DNA of 64,000 nucleotides from Sphingomonas phyllosphaerae (GTDB lineage: Bacteria; Pseudomonadota; Alphaproteobacteria; Sphingomonadales; Sphingomonadaceae). Of the stretch, positions 27,207-37,052 are shown piece by piece (positions within the stretch are counted from its first letter, which is position 1; the number at the start of each line of letters is the position of its first letter). The stretch is from contig JAQIJC010000001.1 in the NCBI GenBank assembly GCA_036946405.1, forward strand, positions 2,679,501 to 2,743,500, written 5' to 3'. The notes under the pieces are model-generated. The model was given only the letters and a program-made list of their open reading frames with translations, had not been told where the DNA came from and did not search any database. The position numbers and the translations under genes were made by a program.

Positions 27207-28190
27207 TCAGTGCGCGATGCCGAGCAACAGGAGCAGCGCCACCCAGATCACGAGCGCAGCCAGCGAGGCGAACAGCGCGGCCGCGGTACGCACCGCGGCG
27301 CTGCCGTTGCCGAGCCGGTACGCACCGCGCAGCTGCACGAACAAATGCACCGGAAACAGCAGCATCAGCAGCGCGACGCCGGGCAGATGCAGCGCGCTCG
27401 ACCACAGGATCATCGTCGTGATGAGCAGGCTGACGAAGCTCATGGAATAGGTGACGAACACCGCATGGTCGAACAGGTGCACGTCGCGCCGCCATGCGAA
27501 GAGCAGCCACATGAACGGCACCGATAGCGGGATCAGCGCCCAGGAAAATTTGTAGCCGTTCGCCTCCATCTTGAAGAGCAACAGCTCGGGGTCCTCGATC
27601 GCGTGATTGAGTTTCTCGTCAAGCGTATGCCAGCCGGTCTTGATCGGCTCGTTCACCCCGTCGGACGCATTCGGCATCCGGTCGATGATCTTGCGCGCGC
27701 TTTCCAGTTCCCGCGCGTTCGTCGCGACCTGGGCGATGCGCGCGTCGAGCGCGGTCGTATCGCGCCCCGCCCGCGCGGCCACCGCGCGCTGACCTCGAAG
27801 CGTCTGGCCGAGGTCGGCGATGCGGCTTTGCTCGGCGACGAGCTGCGCGCGGGCGTTGCCGGACGGCGCGTTGACGCTCGCGAATCCGCCGAACAGCGAG
27901 TAAGCGATGTAGAGCAGGAAAACCGAGAAGAGGTACAGCGCCAGCGGTGAGAGGAAGCGGCGGCGCTCGCCATTGATGTAGCGGCGGGTCAGCGCGCCGG
28001 GGTGGCGCAGCAGCATCCCGATCGTCCGCCACACCGCGCCCTCGATGTGCAGGACGCCGTGCGTAAAATCGTGCCACCACGCGCCGAGTGTGCGGTGGAT
28101 GTGCCCGGACTGTCCGCAGACATGACAGTAATCGCCGATGCGCGACGCACCGCAATTGAGGCAGGTCGCCCCGCCGCCGGTCATTTCCAT
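27207..28190 (-). CDS. DUF3667 zinc-ribbon membrane protein
   Basis: About 327 residues. A zinc ribbon at the N-terminus (CLNCGASRIGDYCHVCGQ) is followed by the family-typical TLGAWWHDFTHGVLHIEG. Hydrophobic helices occur at about 80-100 and in a C-terminal cluster of four. A long hydrophilic, partly coiled region (about 110-195) lies between them. Start taken as ATG 28190 (MEMTGGGATC); the frame extends to 28253. Function unknown. Confidence 0.8.
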   Translation of the reverse strand: MEMTGGGATCLNCGASRIGDYCHVCGQSGHIHRTLGAWWHDFTHGVLHIEGAVWRTIGMLLRHPGALTRRYINGERRRFLSPLALYLFSVFLLYIAYSLFGGFASVNAPSGNARAQLVAEQSRIADLGQTLRGQRAVAARAGRDTTALDARIAQVATNARELESARKIIDRMPNASDGVNEPIKTGWHTLDEKLNHAIEDPELLLFKMEANGYKFSWALIPLSVPFMWLLFAWRRDVHLFDHAVFVTYSMSFVSLLITTMILWSSALHLPGVALLMLLFPVHLFVQLRGAYRLGNGSAAVRTAAALFASLAALVIWVALLLLLGIAH

Positions 28191-28260
28191 CGTCTTGATC
28201 CGCCCCGCTAAATCCCCGCAGCCGGTCTGGCACAAAGCCGGCGCGTGCGGCAAGGCTCGG

Positions 28261-28887
28261 TCAGACCTCGGTCTTCGCCTCCTGCGGATGGTGCGGCGTC
28301 AGGATCAGCGTGCGGCCCTCCACCCGCCAGCTCTTCAGCCGTGACAGGAAGTTCATCCCCAGCACGTCGACATCGCCGAACGCGGGCGACACAACCACCG
28401 CCAGATCGCGCGCGACGACGTTGCCGAAGCGCAGTTCGGGCACCTCGCCGGTGTCGGCGCGGATCGTGCCGTTCGCGGTCTTGAGCAGCACCGGGAAGAC
28501 CGCGGGCTTCACCTCGACCCCGGCGGCAGCGGCGGTGGCGGGCGACAGCGCTGTGATCGTCGCACCGCTGTCGACCAGCAGGCGGCGCTCAACCCCACCG
28601 ATCGTCGCGCGGACGTAGAAATGGCCGTCGCGGCTCATGCGAATGCGGGTTTCTTCGCCCGCGACCTTCTGTTCATCCATGTCGAGCGCCGCCGCCGCAC
28701 GGCCGAGCCACGGGTCGAACCGACCACGCTCGGCGATCGTCGCGTACAACAGCAGCCCGGCACCGACCCACAGCGCTAGGCTGACGAGCGTGCGCAGGAT
28801 CGGGATGCGTCGCGCCACCAGCGCGGCGACGAACAGCGCGCCGAGCAGCAGATAGAAGTGGGGATTGGCCGAAATCTCGACAGGCAT
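28261..28887 (-). CDS. Retropepsin-like aspartic protease, membrane-anchored (clan AA, TIGR02281 type)
   Basis: 208 residues. Two hydrophobic helices at about 9-26 and 33-50 anchor the protein. A periplasmic retropepsin fold follows, with the catalytic LLVDSGATITALS near 104 and the flap/second half DVLGMNFLSRLKSW. Proteins of this type probably dimerise like retroviral proteases; substrates are unknown. Divergent from the thrS leader region. Confidence 0.82.
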   Translation of the reverse strand: MPVEISANPHFYLLLGALFVAALVARRIPILRTLVSLALWVGAGLLLYATIAERGRFDPWLGRAAAALDMDEQKVAGEETRIRMSRDGHFYVRATIGGVERRLLVDSGATITALSPATAAAAGVEVKPAVFPVLLKTANGTIRADTGEVPELRFGNVVARDLAVVVSPAFGDVDVLGMNFLSRLKSWRVEGRTLILTPHHPQEAKTEV

Positions 28888-28964
28888 GGCCGGTATATAG
28901 GGGCGGCAAGCTTGCTGGAGAATGGCTGGCGCAGGCGCGGTCTGCTCGCTATGTCGGGAGCGTG

Positions 28965-29030
28965 ATGACGATGCTCACTACTATCACCACCCGGCCGCGT
29001 CCGGGGGCCGGCGCCCGCGTCATCGCCTGA
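28965..29030 (+). CDS. Candidate threonine-rich leader peptide upstream of thrS
   Basis: A 21-codon frame, too short for usual gene calling, reading MTMLTTITTRPRPGAGARVI plus a final A. Five of its first nine residues are Thr and one is Ile. A GGGAG lies 4 nt before the first ATG (10 nt before a second in-frame ATG). It ends 138 nt before thrS and is followed by alternative hairpins. The pattern matches thrL-type attenuation. Stalling at Thr codons under low charged tRNA-Thr would favour thrS readthrough. This is inference; no homologue was checked. Confidence 0.62.
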   Translation: MTMLTTITTRPRPGAGARVIA

Positions 29031-29056
29031 CGCTGGGGGCCCCGCCCGCCCGGACC

Positions 29057-29111
29057 GGGTGGAGACGGTGCGGCGGCTTTCCACCCTGACGACCACCCAC
29101 GCCGCTCTTTT
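29057..29111 (+). promoter_or_regulatory. Candidate attenuator (alternative hairpins) of thrS
   Basis: GGGTGGA (29057-29063) can pair with TCCACCC (29080-29086), while GCGGCG (29070-29075) can pair with CGCCGC (29100-29105), which is followed by TCTTTT. The two pairings interlock and cannot both form, as expected of anti-terminator and terminator. The terminator stem is short with a 24-nt loop, so the fold needs testing. Confidence 0.5.
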
Positions 29112-29168
29112 CGTCGGGGCACGGCATCGCTAGGCCGTTGTGACGACTTTGTGCAGGAAGACCCTTCG

Positions 29169-31160
29169 ATGGAAATGCTCTCGATCACGCTGCCCGACGG
29201 TTCGGTCCGCGAGGTCGCGTCCGGCACCACTCCCGCCGACATCGCCGCCGCGATCGGGCCGGGGCTCGCCAAGGCGGCGATCGCCGCGCGCGTGGATGGC
29301 GAACTGCGCGACCTGTCGCGCCCGCTGACGCAGGATGCGCGGCTCGCGCTGGTGACGCAGAAGGACGAGGCGGACGCGCTGGAGCTGGCGCGGCACGACT
29401 TCGCGCACGTGATGGCGGAGGCGGTGCAGCATCTGTTTCCGGGCACGCAGATCACCTTCGGCCCGGCGACCGAGGACGGCTTCTATTACGACTTCGCACC
29501 GAAGGACCGCCCGTTCACCGACGAGGATCTGCCCGCGATCGAGGCCGAAATGCGCCGCATCATCGCGAAGAACGAGCCGTTCACGCGCGAGGTCTGGTCG
29601 CGCGAGCGGTTGATCGAGACGTGGAAGAAGCAGGGCGAGACGTTCAAGGCCGAATGGGCCGCCGAACTGCCCGACGGCGAGGAGCTGACGATCTATCGGC
29701 AGGGCGCATGGCTCGACATGTGCCGTGGGCCGCACATGCCCACGACCGGGCGGCTCGATCCCAATGCCTTCAAGCTGACGCGCGTGTCGGGCGCGTACTG
29801 GCGCGGCGACCAGAAGAACGCGATGCTCAGCCGCGTCTATGGCACCGGCTGGCTCAACAAGAAGCAGCTCGACGCGCATCTGACGATGCTGGAGGAAGCC
29901 GCCAAGCGTGACCACCGCAAGATCGGCGCGGAGATGGACCTGTTCCACCTTCAGTCCGAGGCGCAGGGCTCGGTGTTCTGGCACCCCAAGGGCTATATCC
30001 TGTGGCGGCAGCTGGAAGCGTATATGCGCCGCCGGCTCGACGCCGCCGATTATGCCGAGGTGAAGACCCCGCAGCTGATGGACGCGCGGCAGTGGGAACA
30101 GTCGGGGCACTGGGGCAAGTATCGCGAGAACATGTTCGTCGTGCCCGACGAAATCCCCAATACCGAGGACGAGGGCGCGGTCATTTCGGGCGACGCCGAT
30201 ATGATGGCGCTGAAGCCGATGAATTGTCCGGCGCACGTGCTGATCTTCAAGCAGGGGATCAAATCGTATCGCGACCTGCCGATCCGCATGGCCGAATTCG
30301 GCTGCTGCCACCGCAACGAGCCGCATGGCGCGCTGCACGGGATCATGCGCGTCCGCCAGTTCACGCAGGACGATGCGCATATCTTCGTGCGCGAGGACCA
30401 GCTGGTCGAGGAGGTGCGCAAGTTCTGCGAGCTGCTCCACTCGGTCTATCAGGATCTCGGCTTCACCGATTATGCGGTGAAGCTGGCGTTGCGCCCCGAG
30501 AAGCGTTTCGGATCGGACGAGATGTGGGACCGCTCCGAGCAGGAATTGCGCGATGCGGTGCAGGCGTCGAACCTGCCGCAGGAGATCAAGGACAAGTTCG
30601 AGGAGCTGCCCGGCGAAGGCGCTTTCTACGCGCCGAAGCTGGAATTCCACCTGACCGACGCGATCGGGCGGACGTGGCAGGTCGGGACGATCCAGTCGGA
30701 CCGCGTGCTGCCCGACCGGCTCGACGCGAGCTATGTCGGCGAGGATGGCAACCGCCATCGCCCGGTGATGCTGCACCGCGCAATTCTCGGCACGTTTGAG
30801 CGGTTCATCGGTATCCTGATCGAGCATCACGCCGGGCGCTTCCCGTTGTGGCTGTCGCCGGTGCAAGCGGTGGTGGCGACGATCGTCTCCGACGCCGACG
30901 ATTATGCGCATGAGGTGGCGGCCAAGCTGCGCGCGGCGGGCATCCGCGTCGAAACCGATCTGCGCAATGAGAAGATCAACTACAAGGTGCGCGAACATTC
31001 GGTCGCCAAGGTCCCGAACCTGCTGGTGGTCGGCAAGCGCGAGGCGGAGGAAGGCAAGGTCGCGCTGCGCCGGCTGGGCAGCCAGGCGCAGACATTCCTG
31101 ACGCTCGACGAAGCAGTGCAGATGCTGCGCGACGAGGCGCTGGCGCCGGATTTGCGCTGA
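29169..31160 (+). CDS. thrS: Threonyl-tRNA synthetase
   Basis: Class II synthetase, about 663 residues, charging tRNA-Thr. Domain order: TGS (about 1-62, [20 protein letters not shown]), the editing domain (with [14 protein letters not shown]), the catalytic core and a C-terminal anticodon-binding domain. Zinc/catalytic blocks include [10 protein letters not shown] and [19 protein letters not shown]. The start ATG at 29169 has AGGAAG eight nt upstream; a GTG at 29151 is less likely. infC lies downstream with one small gene between, echoing the thrS-infC linkage of other bacteria. Confidence 0.97.
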   Translation: MEMLSITLPDGSVREVASGTTPADIAAAIGPGLAKAAIAARVDGELRDLSRPLTQDARLALVTQKDEADALELARHDFAHVMAEAVQHLFPGTQITFGPATEDGFYYDFAPKDRPFTDEDLPAIEAEMRRIIAKNEPFTREVWSRERLIETWKKQGETFKAEWAAELPDGEELTIYRQGAWLDMCRGPHMPTTGRLDPNAFKLTRVSGAYWRGDQKNAMLSRVYGTGWLNKKQLDAHLTMLEEAAKRDHRKIGAEMDLFHLQSEAQGSVFWHPKGYILWRQLEAYMRRRLDAADYAEVKTPQLMDARQWEQSGHWGKYRENMFVVPDEIPNTEDEGAVISGDADMMALKPMNCPAHVLIFKQGIKSYRDLPIRMAEFGCCHRNEPHGALHGIMRVRQFTQDDAHIFVREDQLVEEVRKFCELLHSVYQDLGFTDYAVKLALRPEKRFGSDEMWDRSEQELRDAVQASNLPQEIKDKFEELPGEGAFYAPKLEFHLTDAIGRTWQVGTIQSDRVLPDRLDASYVGEDGNRHRPVMLHRAILGTFERFIGILIEHHAGRFPLWLSPVQAVVATIVSDADDYAHEVAAKLRAAGIRVETDLRNEKINYKVREHSVAKVPNLLVVGKREAEEGKVALRRLGSQAQTFLTLDEAVQMLRDEALAPDLR

Positions 31161-31218
31161 CGCTCGACGTCGTCGGTCCGCTCTCTTATGATGCCTGGGC
31201 ACATAGGAGAGCGGACCG

Positions 31219-31524
31219 ATGCATATCTTGCTTGCGATGCTGGTGCTGCCCCTGCCCGCTTCGGCGCAGACGGGGATCGCCGGACAGGTCGGCACGAGCG
31301 TCCACGACAACAACGGGCGCATCGATCGCGAGCGCTCCGCCGGTCGGCTGTCGCGCAGCGATGCACGGCGCGCGAAGACCGAGAATGCCATTACCGACGA
31401 TCTGGCGCAGCGTTATGGCAGCGACGGGCGGTTGACCGACTCCGAACAGGCGGAGATCACCAACCGCAACAATGCGATGCAAAGCATCCTCAACGCGCCG
31501 GCACGGACCGGGCCGAAGCGCTAG
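31219..31524 (+). CDS. Small secreted hypothetical protein
   Basis: 101 residues: signal peptide MHILLAMLVLPLPASAQ followed by a polar domain rich in Arg, Asp and Ala with no cysteine. No motif recognised. A GGAGAG precedes the ATG at good distance. It lies between thrS and infC in the same direction, separated from infC by a family C repeat. Confidence 0.6.
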   Translation: MHILLAMLVLPLPASAQTGIAGQVGTSVHDNNGRIDRERSAGRLSRSDARRAKTENAITDDLAQRYGSDGRLTDSEQAEITNRNNAMQSILNAPARTGPKR

Positions 31525-31560
31525 ACAGCGACGTTCGCGCGACGGATGTGGTTTCTTTAG

Positions 31561-31671
31561 CCCTCTCCCCGCCGGGGAGAGGGTTTGGGTGAGGGGTAGG
31601 AGTCTCACCGAGAGCGCCCTCTCTGCGAGGCCCGAACCCCTCTCCCAACCCTCTCCCCAAAGGGGAGAGGG
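31561..31671. repeat. Family C repeat (copy 2)
   Basis: Left hairpin CCCTCTCCCC-GCC-GGGGAGAGGG, then TTGGGTGAGGGG, a central variable hairpin, and a right hairpin CCCTCTCCCC-AAA-GGGGAGAGGG. It forms a cloverleaf-like plan shared with copies at 40716 and 55104. Confidence 0.8.
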
Positions 31672-31749
31672 CTTTAGCGGTGCACCCGCTTCCAAAACGC
31701 GAACCTATGCCCTATATTGCGAGGGTAAACCGACACAGGAGAAATACCC

Positions 31750-32295
31750 ATACGTCCTCCCATGACGCGCCGTCCGATGCAGGCGCCTCCGATGAACGGC
31801 CCGCGGTTCAATGAGTGGATCCAGAGCCCGAAGGTCCGCGTGATCGACCACGAGGGAGAGAACCTTGGCGTGATGTACACGCGCGAGGCGATGGAGCAGG
31901 CGCGCGAGGTCGGGCTCGACCTGGTCGAAGTGTCGCCCAACGCCGATCCGCCCGTCGCCAAGTTCCTCGACGTCGGCAAGTTCAAGTACGAGGCGCAGAA
32001 GAAGGCGAATCTCGCCCGCAAGTCGCAGAAGACGCAGGAGATCAAGGAGATCAAGATGCGTCCGAACATCGACGACCACGATTACGACACCAAGATGAAG
32101 AAGGTGGTCGAGTTCATCGAGGAAGGCGACAAGGTGAAGGTCACCATGCGCTTCCGCGGTCGCGAGCTGAGCCACGGCCAGCTCGGCATGAACGTGCTGC
32201 AGCGAGTCGCCGAGCAGGTGCAGGAAGTCGCGAAGGTGGAAGCCTATCCGCGCATGGAAGGCCGTCAGATGCTGATGGTGCTCGCGCCGAAGTAA
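31750..32295 (+). CDS. infC: Translation initiation factor IF-3, apparent ATA start
   Basis: IF-3 of about 181 residues that binds the 30S subunit and proofreads start codons. N-domain [18 protein letters not shown], linker [12 protein letters not shown]-domain [17 protein letters not shown] and [14 protein letters not shown]. The first ATG (31762) is 20 nt from the AGGAG at 31737-31741. An in-frame ATA at 31750 is 8 nt from it and gives [10 protein letters not shown]. infC is known for a rare start codon (AUU in E. coli) that lets IF-3 repress its own synthesis, so ATA is the likely start. Confidence 0.93.
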   Translation: MRPPMTRRPMQAPPMNGPRFNEWIQSPKVRVIDHEGENLGVMYTREAMEQAREVGLDLVEVSPNADPPVAKFLDVGKFKYEAQKKANLARKSQKTQEIKEIKMRPNIDDHDYDTKMKKVVEFIEEGDKVKVTMRFRGRELSHGQLGMNVLQRVAEQVQEVAKVEAYPRMEGRQMLMVLAPK

Positions 32296-32325
32296 CGCCC
32301 GCTTTTGCCAAGCCTGCCGTAACGT

Positions 32326-32351
32326 CCGCCGCGCCCTGACCAGCGCGGCGG
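32326..32351 (+). terminator. Hairpin downstream of infC
   Basis: Perfect 9-bp stem CCGCCGCGC / GCGCGGCGG with an 8-nt loop, 30 nt after the infC stop. The U-run is poor (CGTTGCATT), so it is a weak terminator or an mRNA end stabiliser. Confidence 0.45.
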
Positions 32352-32489
32352 CGTTGCATTCGTTCGACAGTGTTTTCGAATTTTCGCGTCGACGCTCGAA
32401 AATGGCTGGACGGACGCGGCTTCTGCGTTACGCTCACCCAATACCGAACCTTCAAAGAGTTCGGATGACATTGGGAGAGAGATAGCGCC

Positions 32490-35294
32490 ATGCGTCTTAC
32501 CGCCACCCTTCTGTCCACCGCCGCCGCGGTGCTGGCAATGCCGGCCCTGGCGCAGGACCAGACGAGCCCCGTTACCACCAACGCCGCGGTCGCCGGACAG
32601 AGCGACACCGCCTCCGCGCAAGCCGGCGACACCGGGCTGCTCAATGCCGGCGATATCGTCGTTACCGCCACCCGCCGCGCCGAGCGGCTGGCCGACGTGC
32701 CGATCTCGATCAACGCGGTCAGCCAGGCCGCGCTCCAGAACTCGGGCGCGACCGACATTCGCCAGCTCGCGCAGCTTGCGCCGTCGCTGAACGTCTCGTC
32801 GACCGGATCGGAAGCCAATGCCTCGGCGCGGGTGCGCGGCATCGGCACCGTCGGCGACAACCCCGGGCTCGAAAGCTCGGTGACGGTGTTCATCGACGGC
32901 GTGTACCGCAGCCGCACCGGCTCGGGGCTCAACGATCTCGGAGAGGTCGACCGCGTCGAGGTGCTGCGCGGGCCGCAGGGCACGCTGTCCGGGCGCAATT
33001 CCTCGGCCGGTGCGATCAACATCTACACCAAGGCGCCCTCGTTCGACTTCGGCGGCTATGCCGAGGGGACCTACGGCAATTACGATTTCTACCGCGTCGC
33101 GGGCGCGGTGACCGGGCCGATCGTCAAGGACCTGCTCGCATTCCGGATCGACGGCGTCGCGTCGAAGCGCGACGGCTTCTATCGCGACGTGGTCAACGAC
33201 ACCGATTACAACGATCGCAATCGCTGGTTCGTGCGTGGGCAATTGCTGCTGGAGCCGTCGCCCGATTTCTCGGTGCGACTGATCGGCGACTATACGTGGC
33301 GTAACGAAAAGTGTTGCGGCGCGGTCTATGTCGACACGCGCGAGAAGACCGACCCAACGCCGGGTACGCCGGGCGATTATGCGATCAACCCGGCGGGCAA
33401 CCGCATCGTCAGCGTCATGCAGCAGGTCGCGGCGTTGCGCGGTTATCCGGCGGGCAGCGTCTTCCCGGCCGGCAACGATCCGTACAGCCGCCGCATCGCC
33501 TTCACGCCGGGGCGTGCCTATTCGAACGTCACCAAGGATTACGGCGGGTCGGGGCAGATCGACTGGAATCTGGGCAGCGCGGCGCTGACGTCGATCACCG
33601 CCTATCGCGAGTATAAGTCGGACGGCGCGAACGACATCGACGCCAACGTGCTCGACATCGGCTATCGCCCCGACGACGGCAACAACTACCGGCAATTCCA
33701 CACCTTCACCCAGGAATTGCGGTTGAACGGCGAGGCGTTCGGGGACCGGCTCAACTGGTTGATCGGCGGCTTCTTCAGCAACGAGAATCTGCAGGTCGTC
33801 GACAATCTGAAGTTCGGGCGCGACTATGGTGCGTTCGCCGCCTGCCGGATCGTCGCGACGATCAATCCCACCGCCGCGCTGCGCAATCCGGCCAATCCGG
33901 GCTGTCTCGGCACCACCCCGCTCGCACCGCTGGGCGGTGCCACCGGGCGACAAGCGATCGGCGCCGGACTGGGCCAGGCCGCCGGGCTCATCCTGCCGGC
34001 CGTCGATCTGCTCTCGCGGCTCAACGACCTTGGCACGACGCGTGACGTCTACAACCAGAACAGCAAGAGCTTCGCGGTCTTCACCCACAACATCTTCCGG
34101 CTGACCGACCGGCTGTCGCTGACCGCCGGTGCCCGCTGGACCCGGGAGCAGAAGGACTTCGACGCGACGTTCGGCAACAACAACACCGTCTGTCCGCAGG
34201 TGCAGGCATTGCTGAACCCGTTGTTCAACAACGCGACGCTGGCCGCGCTGACCCGCGGGATCGCCACCCTTGCCTGCACGGGCAATTCGTCCAGCGCGCT
34301 GAACGGTCGCACGATCAACGACAAGTTGCGCGAGAATCAGGTGACCGGCACCGCAGTGCTGAGCTGGAAACCGACCGACCGGTTGATGACCTACGCCAGC
34401 TATTCGCGCGGCTACAAGGCGGGCGGCTACAATCTCGACCGCTCCGATCTGGGCGACGCCTATAATCCCGCGACGATCGCCAATATCGATGGCAGCCGGC
34501 TGCGCTTCGATCCCGAGACGGTCAATGCCTATGAGGTCGGGCTGAAATATTCGAGCCGGCAGTTCACGTTCAACCTCGCCGGCTTCCGGTCGGAGTTCAA
34601 GAACTTCCAGCTCAATACGTTCAACGGCACCAATTATGTCGTCGAGAATATCGGATCGTGCTCGGACGGGCTGAACGGCGCGGATCGCGACAATTCGCTG
34701 GCGACCGGCGCGTGCACCGGCGACGTGCGCTACGGCGTCGTCAGTCAGGGGTTCGAGGCCGAGGCGGGAATTTACCCGGTCGAGCATCTGGCGATCAACA
34801 TGGGTTATACGTTCGCGGACACGAAGTATCGCCGCAATCTGGTCGGGTCGGATGCCGGGGCGGCGCTGGATCCGGCGTTGTTCCTGCTGTCGGGATCGCA
34901 GATGTCGAACGCGCCGCGTAACGTCATCACCACGTCGGTCAGCTGGAACCCGCCGATCGGCAGCAGCGGCATGTCGGCGCTGTTCTACGTCGATCAGCGG
35001 ACGGTGTCCGATTACAATACCGGTTCCGACCTGTTCGTCGAGAAGACGCAGGATGGGTTTACCCTGCTCAACGCCCGCGTCGGCTTGCGCGGCAATCAGG
35101 ATCGCTGGGCGATCGAGGTCTGGGCACAGAACCTGCTCGACACCGACTACCAGCAGGTGGCGTTCAACGCGCCGTTCCAGGGCGCAGGCAGCCAGCAGCA
35201 GGTGCAATCGTTCGGGGGCGTCGGCAACCAGCTATTCGCGTCGTTCCTCGCGGAGCCGCGGACCTATGGCCTGACGCTAAGGACGCGGTTCTGA
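32490..35294 (+). CDS. TonB-dependent outer-membrane receptor
   Basis: 934-residue beta-barrel receptor. Signal peptide ending PALAQ, then a short TonB-interacting region and a plug domain starting GDIVVTATRRAERLADVPIS with VLRGPQGTLSGRNSSAGAIN. The barrel ends GLTLRTRF, with the terminal Phe needed for BamA recognition. Sphingomonads carry many such receptors for glycans, siderophores and aromatics; nothing adjacent fixes the ligand. Preceded by about 190 nt of non-coding DNA. Confidence 0.95.
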   Translation: MRLTATLLSTAAAVLAMPALAQDQTSPVTTNAAVAGQSDTASAQAGDTGLLNAGDIVVTATRRAERLADVPISINAVSQAALQNSGATDIRQLAQLAPSLNVSSTGSEANASARVRGIGTVGDNPGLESSVTVFIDGVYRSRTGSGLNDLGEVDRVEVLRGPQGTLSGRNSSAGAINIYTKAPSFDFGGYAEGTYGNYDFYRVAGAVTGPIVKDLLAFRIDGVASKRDGFYRDVVNDTDYNDRNRWFVRGQLLLEPSPDFSVRLIGDYTWRNEKCCGAVYVDTREKTDPTPGTPGDYAINPAGNRIVSVMQQVAALRGYPAGSVFPAGNDPYSRRIAFTPGRAYSNVTKDYGGSGQIDWNLGSAALTSITAYREYKSDGANDIDANVLDIGYRPDDGNNYRQFHTFTQELRLNGEAFGDRLNWLIGGFFSNENLQVVDNLKFGRDYGAFAACRIVATINPTAALRNPANPGCLGTTPLAPLGGATGRQAIGAGLGQAAGLILPAVDLLSRLNDLGTTRDVYNQNSKSFAVFTHNIFRLTDRLSLTAGARWTREQKDFDATFGNNNTVCPQVQALLNPLFNNATLAALTRGIATLACTGNSSSALNGRTINDKLRENQVTGTAVLSWKPTDRLMTYASYSRGYKAGGYNLDRSDLGDAYNPATIANIDGSRLRFDPETVNAYEVGLKYSSRQFTFNLAGFRSEFKNFQLNTFNGTNYVVENIGSCSDGLNGADRDNSLATGACTGDVRYGVVSQGFEAEAGIYPVEHLAINMGYTFADTKYRRNLVGSDAGAALDPALFLLSGSQMSNAPRNVITTSVSWNPPIGSSGMSALFYVDQRTVSDYNTGSDLFVEKTQDGFTLLNARVGLRGNQDRWAIEVWAQNLLDTDYQQVAFNAPFQGAGSQQQVQSFGGVGNQLFASFLAEPRTYGLTLRTRF

Positions 35295-35339
35295 GCTGAG
35301 CTTCAGCCCGATGGGCATCCACCGCCAACCGCAACTTTC

Positions 35340-35423
35340 GTCATCCCGGACTTGATCCGGGATCCCGCTTCTTCCTTCCGTCCTCAAGAAGAAGCGGGGC
35401 CCCGGATCAAGTCCGGGGCGACG
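35340..35423. repeat. Family A repeat (copy 6)
   Basis: GTCATCCCGGACTTGATCCG at the left, GGATCAAGTCCGGGGCGAC at the right, and a CTTCTT/AAGAAG inner stem. It lies between convergent tonB-receptor and proS genes, so it could serve as a bidirectional terminator. Confidence 0.75.
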
Positions 35424-35433
35424 GCTGCAAAGG

Positions 35434-36963
35434 TCAATACGCGCGCCCGACCAGCACGCGTTCGACCGCGGTGTCGCCGGTGAAGATGCACGCACCGTCC
35501 GCGGACGCCTGCCCCATCGGCGCGTTGCGCAGGGTCAGCTTGAGCGCCTTCAGCCGCTCGACCACCGCGTCGAGCGCCGCGCCGGTCGGGCGCGACCATT
35601 GCACTTCCAGCCAGCCGGGGTTCTTCGCGCCCTCCGCGAAATGCGTCTCGACCTGCGACCAGTCGCTGGCCGGCGCGATGTTCGCCTCCAGCCGTGCCTT
35701 CGCCTGATCGAACAAGGTCTGCTGGATGTCGGCGAGCAGCGTCGCGACCCCGCCCGCAAAGCCGTCGCGCGCCACCGCCGCGCTGTCGAGCTTGCCGTCT
35801 TCGCGGTACAGGCGATCGCGGCGGATCACCGAAATATTGCCCGCCGCCATGTCGCGCCCGCCGACCTCGATGACGAGCGGCGCGCCCTTCTTGATCCAGC
35901 CCCAGCGCTTGTTCGTCGCCTTGACCGGCTTGAGGTCGAGCAGCGCGCGTACCGGCTCGCCGAACGCGCTTTCCGCCGCCAGTGCCTGCTGCAACGCGCG
36001 GCAATAGCTCACCAGCGCTTCATCCTCGGGCGCGTCGCGCAGCATCGGGACGATCACCACCTGCCACGGCGCGACGCGCGGCGGCACGCGCAGCCCGTCG
36101 TCGTCGCCATGCACCATGATGAGCGCGCCGATCATCCGCGTCGACACGCCCCAGCTTGTGGTCTGGGCATGTTCCAGCTGCCCCTCGGCATTTTGGAAGC
36201 GGATGTTCTGCGCCTTGGCGAAATTGGTGCCGAGGAAGTGCGACGTGCCGGCCTGGAGCGCCTTGCCGTCCTGCATCATCGCCTCGATCGACCAAGTGCC
36301 GACCGCGCCGGGGAAGCGCTCGTTCTCGGGCTTCTCACCCGCGATCACCGGCACCGCCACGCAATTCTCCGCAAAGTCGCGATAGACTTCGAGCATCTTG
36401 AGCGTTTCCTCGCGCGCCTCGTCAGCGGTGGCGTGGGCGGTATGCCCCTCCTGCCAGAGGAATTCGGCGGTGCGCAGGAACATGCGCGTCCGCATCTCCC
36501 AACGGACGACGTTCGCCCATTGGTTGATGAGCACCGGCAAATCACGCCACGATTGCACCCAGCGCGCGAAGGCGTGGCCGATCACCGTCTCGCTGGTCGG
36601 GCGGACGACGAGCGGCTCCTCCAGCTTCGCGGCGGGGTCGGGAACCAGCCCGCCCTTCCCGTCCGCGATCAGCCGGTGGTGCGTGACGACCGCCATCTCC
36701 TTCGCGAAGCCTTCGACATGGCTCGCTTCCTGCTCGAAATAGCTGAGCGGGATGAAGACCGGGAAATAGCAATTCTCGTGACCGGTCGCCTTGATGCGGT
36801 CGTCGAGCAGCCGCTGGAACCGCTCCCAGATGCCATAGCCCCATGGCCGGATGACCATGCAGCCGCGCACGCCCGATTCCTCGGCCATATCGGCCTCGGT
36901 GATGACGGATTGATACCAGGCGGCGAAGTCGGCCTCGCGGGTGACGGGGAGCGCATGTTTCAT
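35434..36963 (-). CDS. proS: Prolyl-tRNA synthetase, archaeal/eukaryotic type
   Basis: 509-residue class II synthetase charging tRNA-Pro. It lacks the insertion editing domain of the E. coli type and ends with a Tyr (ERVLVGRAY), the pattern of the shorter archaeal/eukaryotic-like ProRS. Motif 2 region NQWANVVRWEMRTRMFLRTAEF, PRPTSETVIG-like LVVRPTSETVIGHAF, and the downstream HGDDDGLRVPPRVAPWQVVI are clear. Divergent from the EamA transporter. Confidence 0.95.
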   Translation of the reverse strand: MKHALPVTREADFAAWYQSVITEADMAEESGVRGCMVIRPWGYGIWERFQRLLDDRIKATGHENCYFPVFIPLSYFEQEASHVEGFAKEMAVVTHHRLIADGKGGLVPDPAAKLEEPLVVRPTSETVIGHAFARWVQSWRDLPVLINQWANVVRWEMRTRMFLRTAEFLWQEGHTAHATADEAREETLKMLEVYRDFAENCVAVPVIAGEKPENERFPGAVGTWSIEAMMQDGKALQAGTSHFLGTNFAKAQNIRFQNAEGQLEHAQTTSWGVSTRMIGALIMVHGDDDGLRVPPRVAPWQVVIVPMLRDAPEDEALVSYCRALQQALAAESAFGEPVRALLDLKPVKATNKRWGWIKKGAPLVIEVGGRDMAAGNISVIRRDRLYREDGKLDSAAVARDGFAGGVATLLADIQQTLFDQAKARLEANIAPASDWSQVETHFAEGAKNPGWLEVQWSRPTGAALDAVVERLKALKLTLRNAPMGQASADGACIFTGDTAVERVLVGRAY

Positions 36964-37052
36964 GCGCGCGGCGATAGCGGCAAAAGCGCCCGCTCGCCAA
37001 GCGGCAACGCGCGGGGTTCCTTTGGCGGAGTGCGGCGGTTAGGGACGGCACC

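Noticed and set aside
29130-31391. 753-codon minus-strand frame opposite thrS
   Set aside because: Shadow of thrS with no domain; thrS motifs are unambiguous.
32265-35207. 980-codon minus-strand frame opposite the TonB receptor
   Set aside because: Composition typical of an antisense shadow (Arg/Ile/Val/Asp rich), no motif. The plus-strand receptor has a signal peptide, plug and barrel end.
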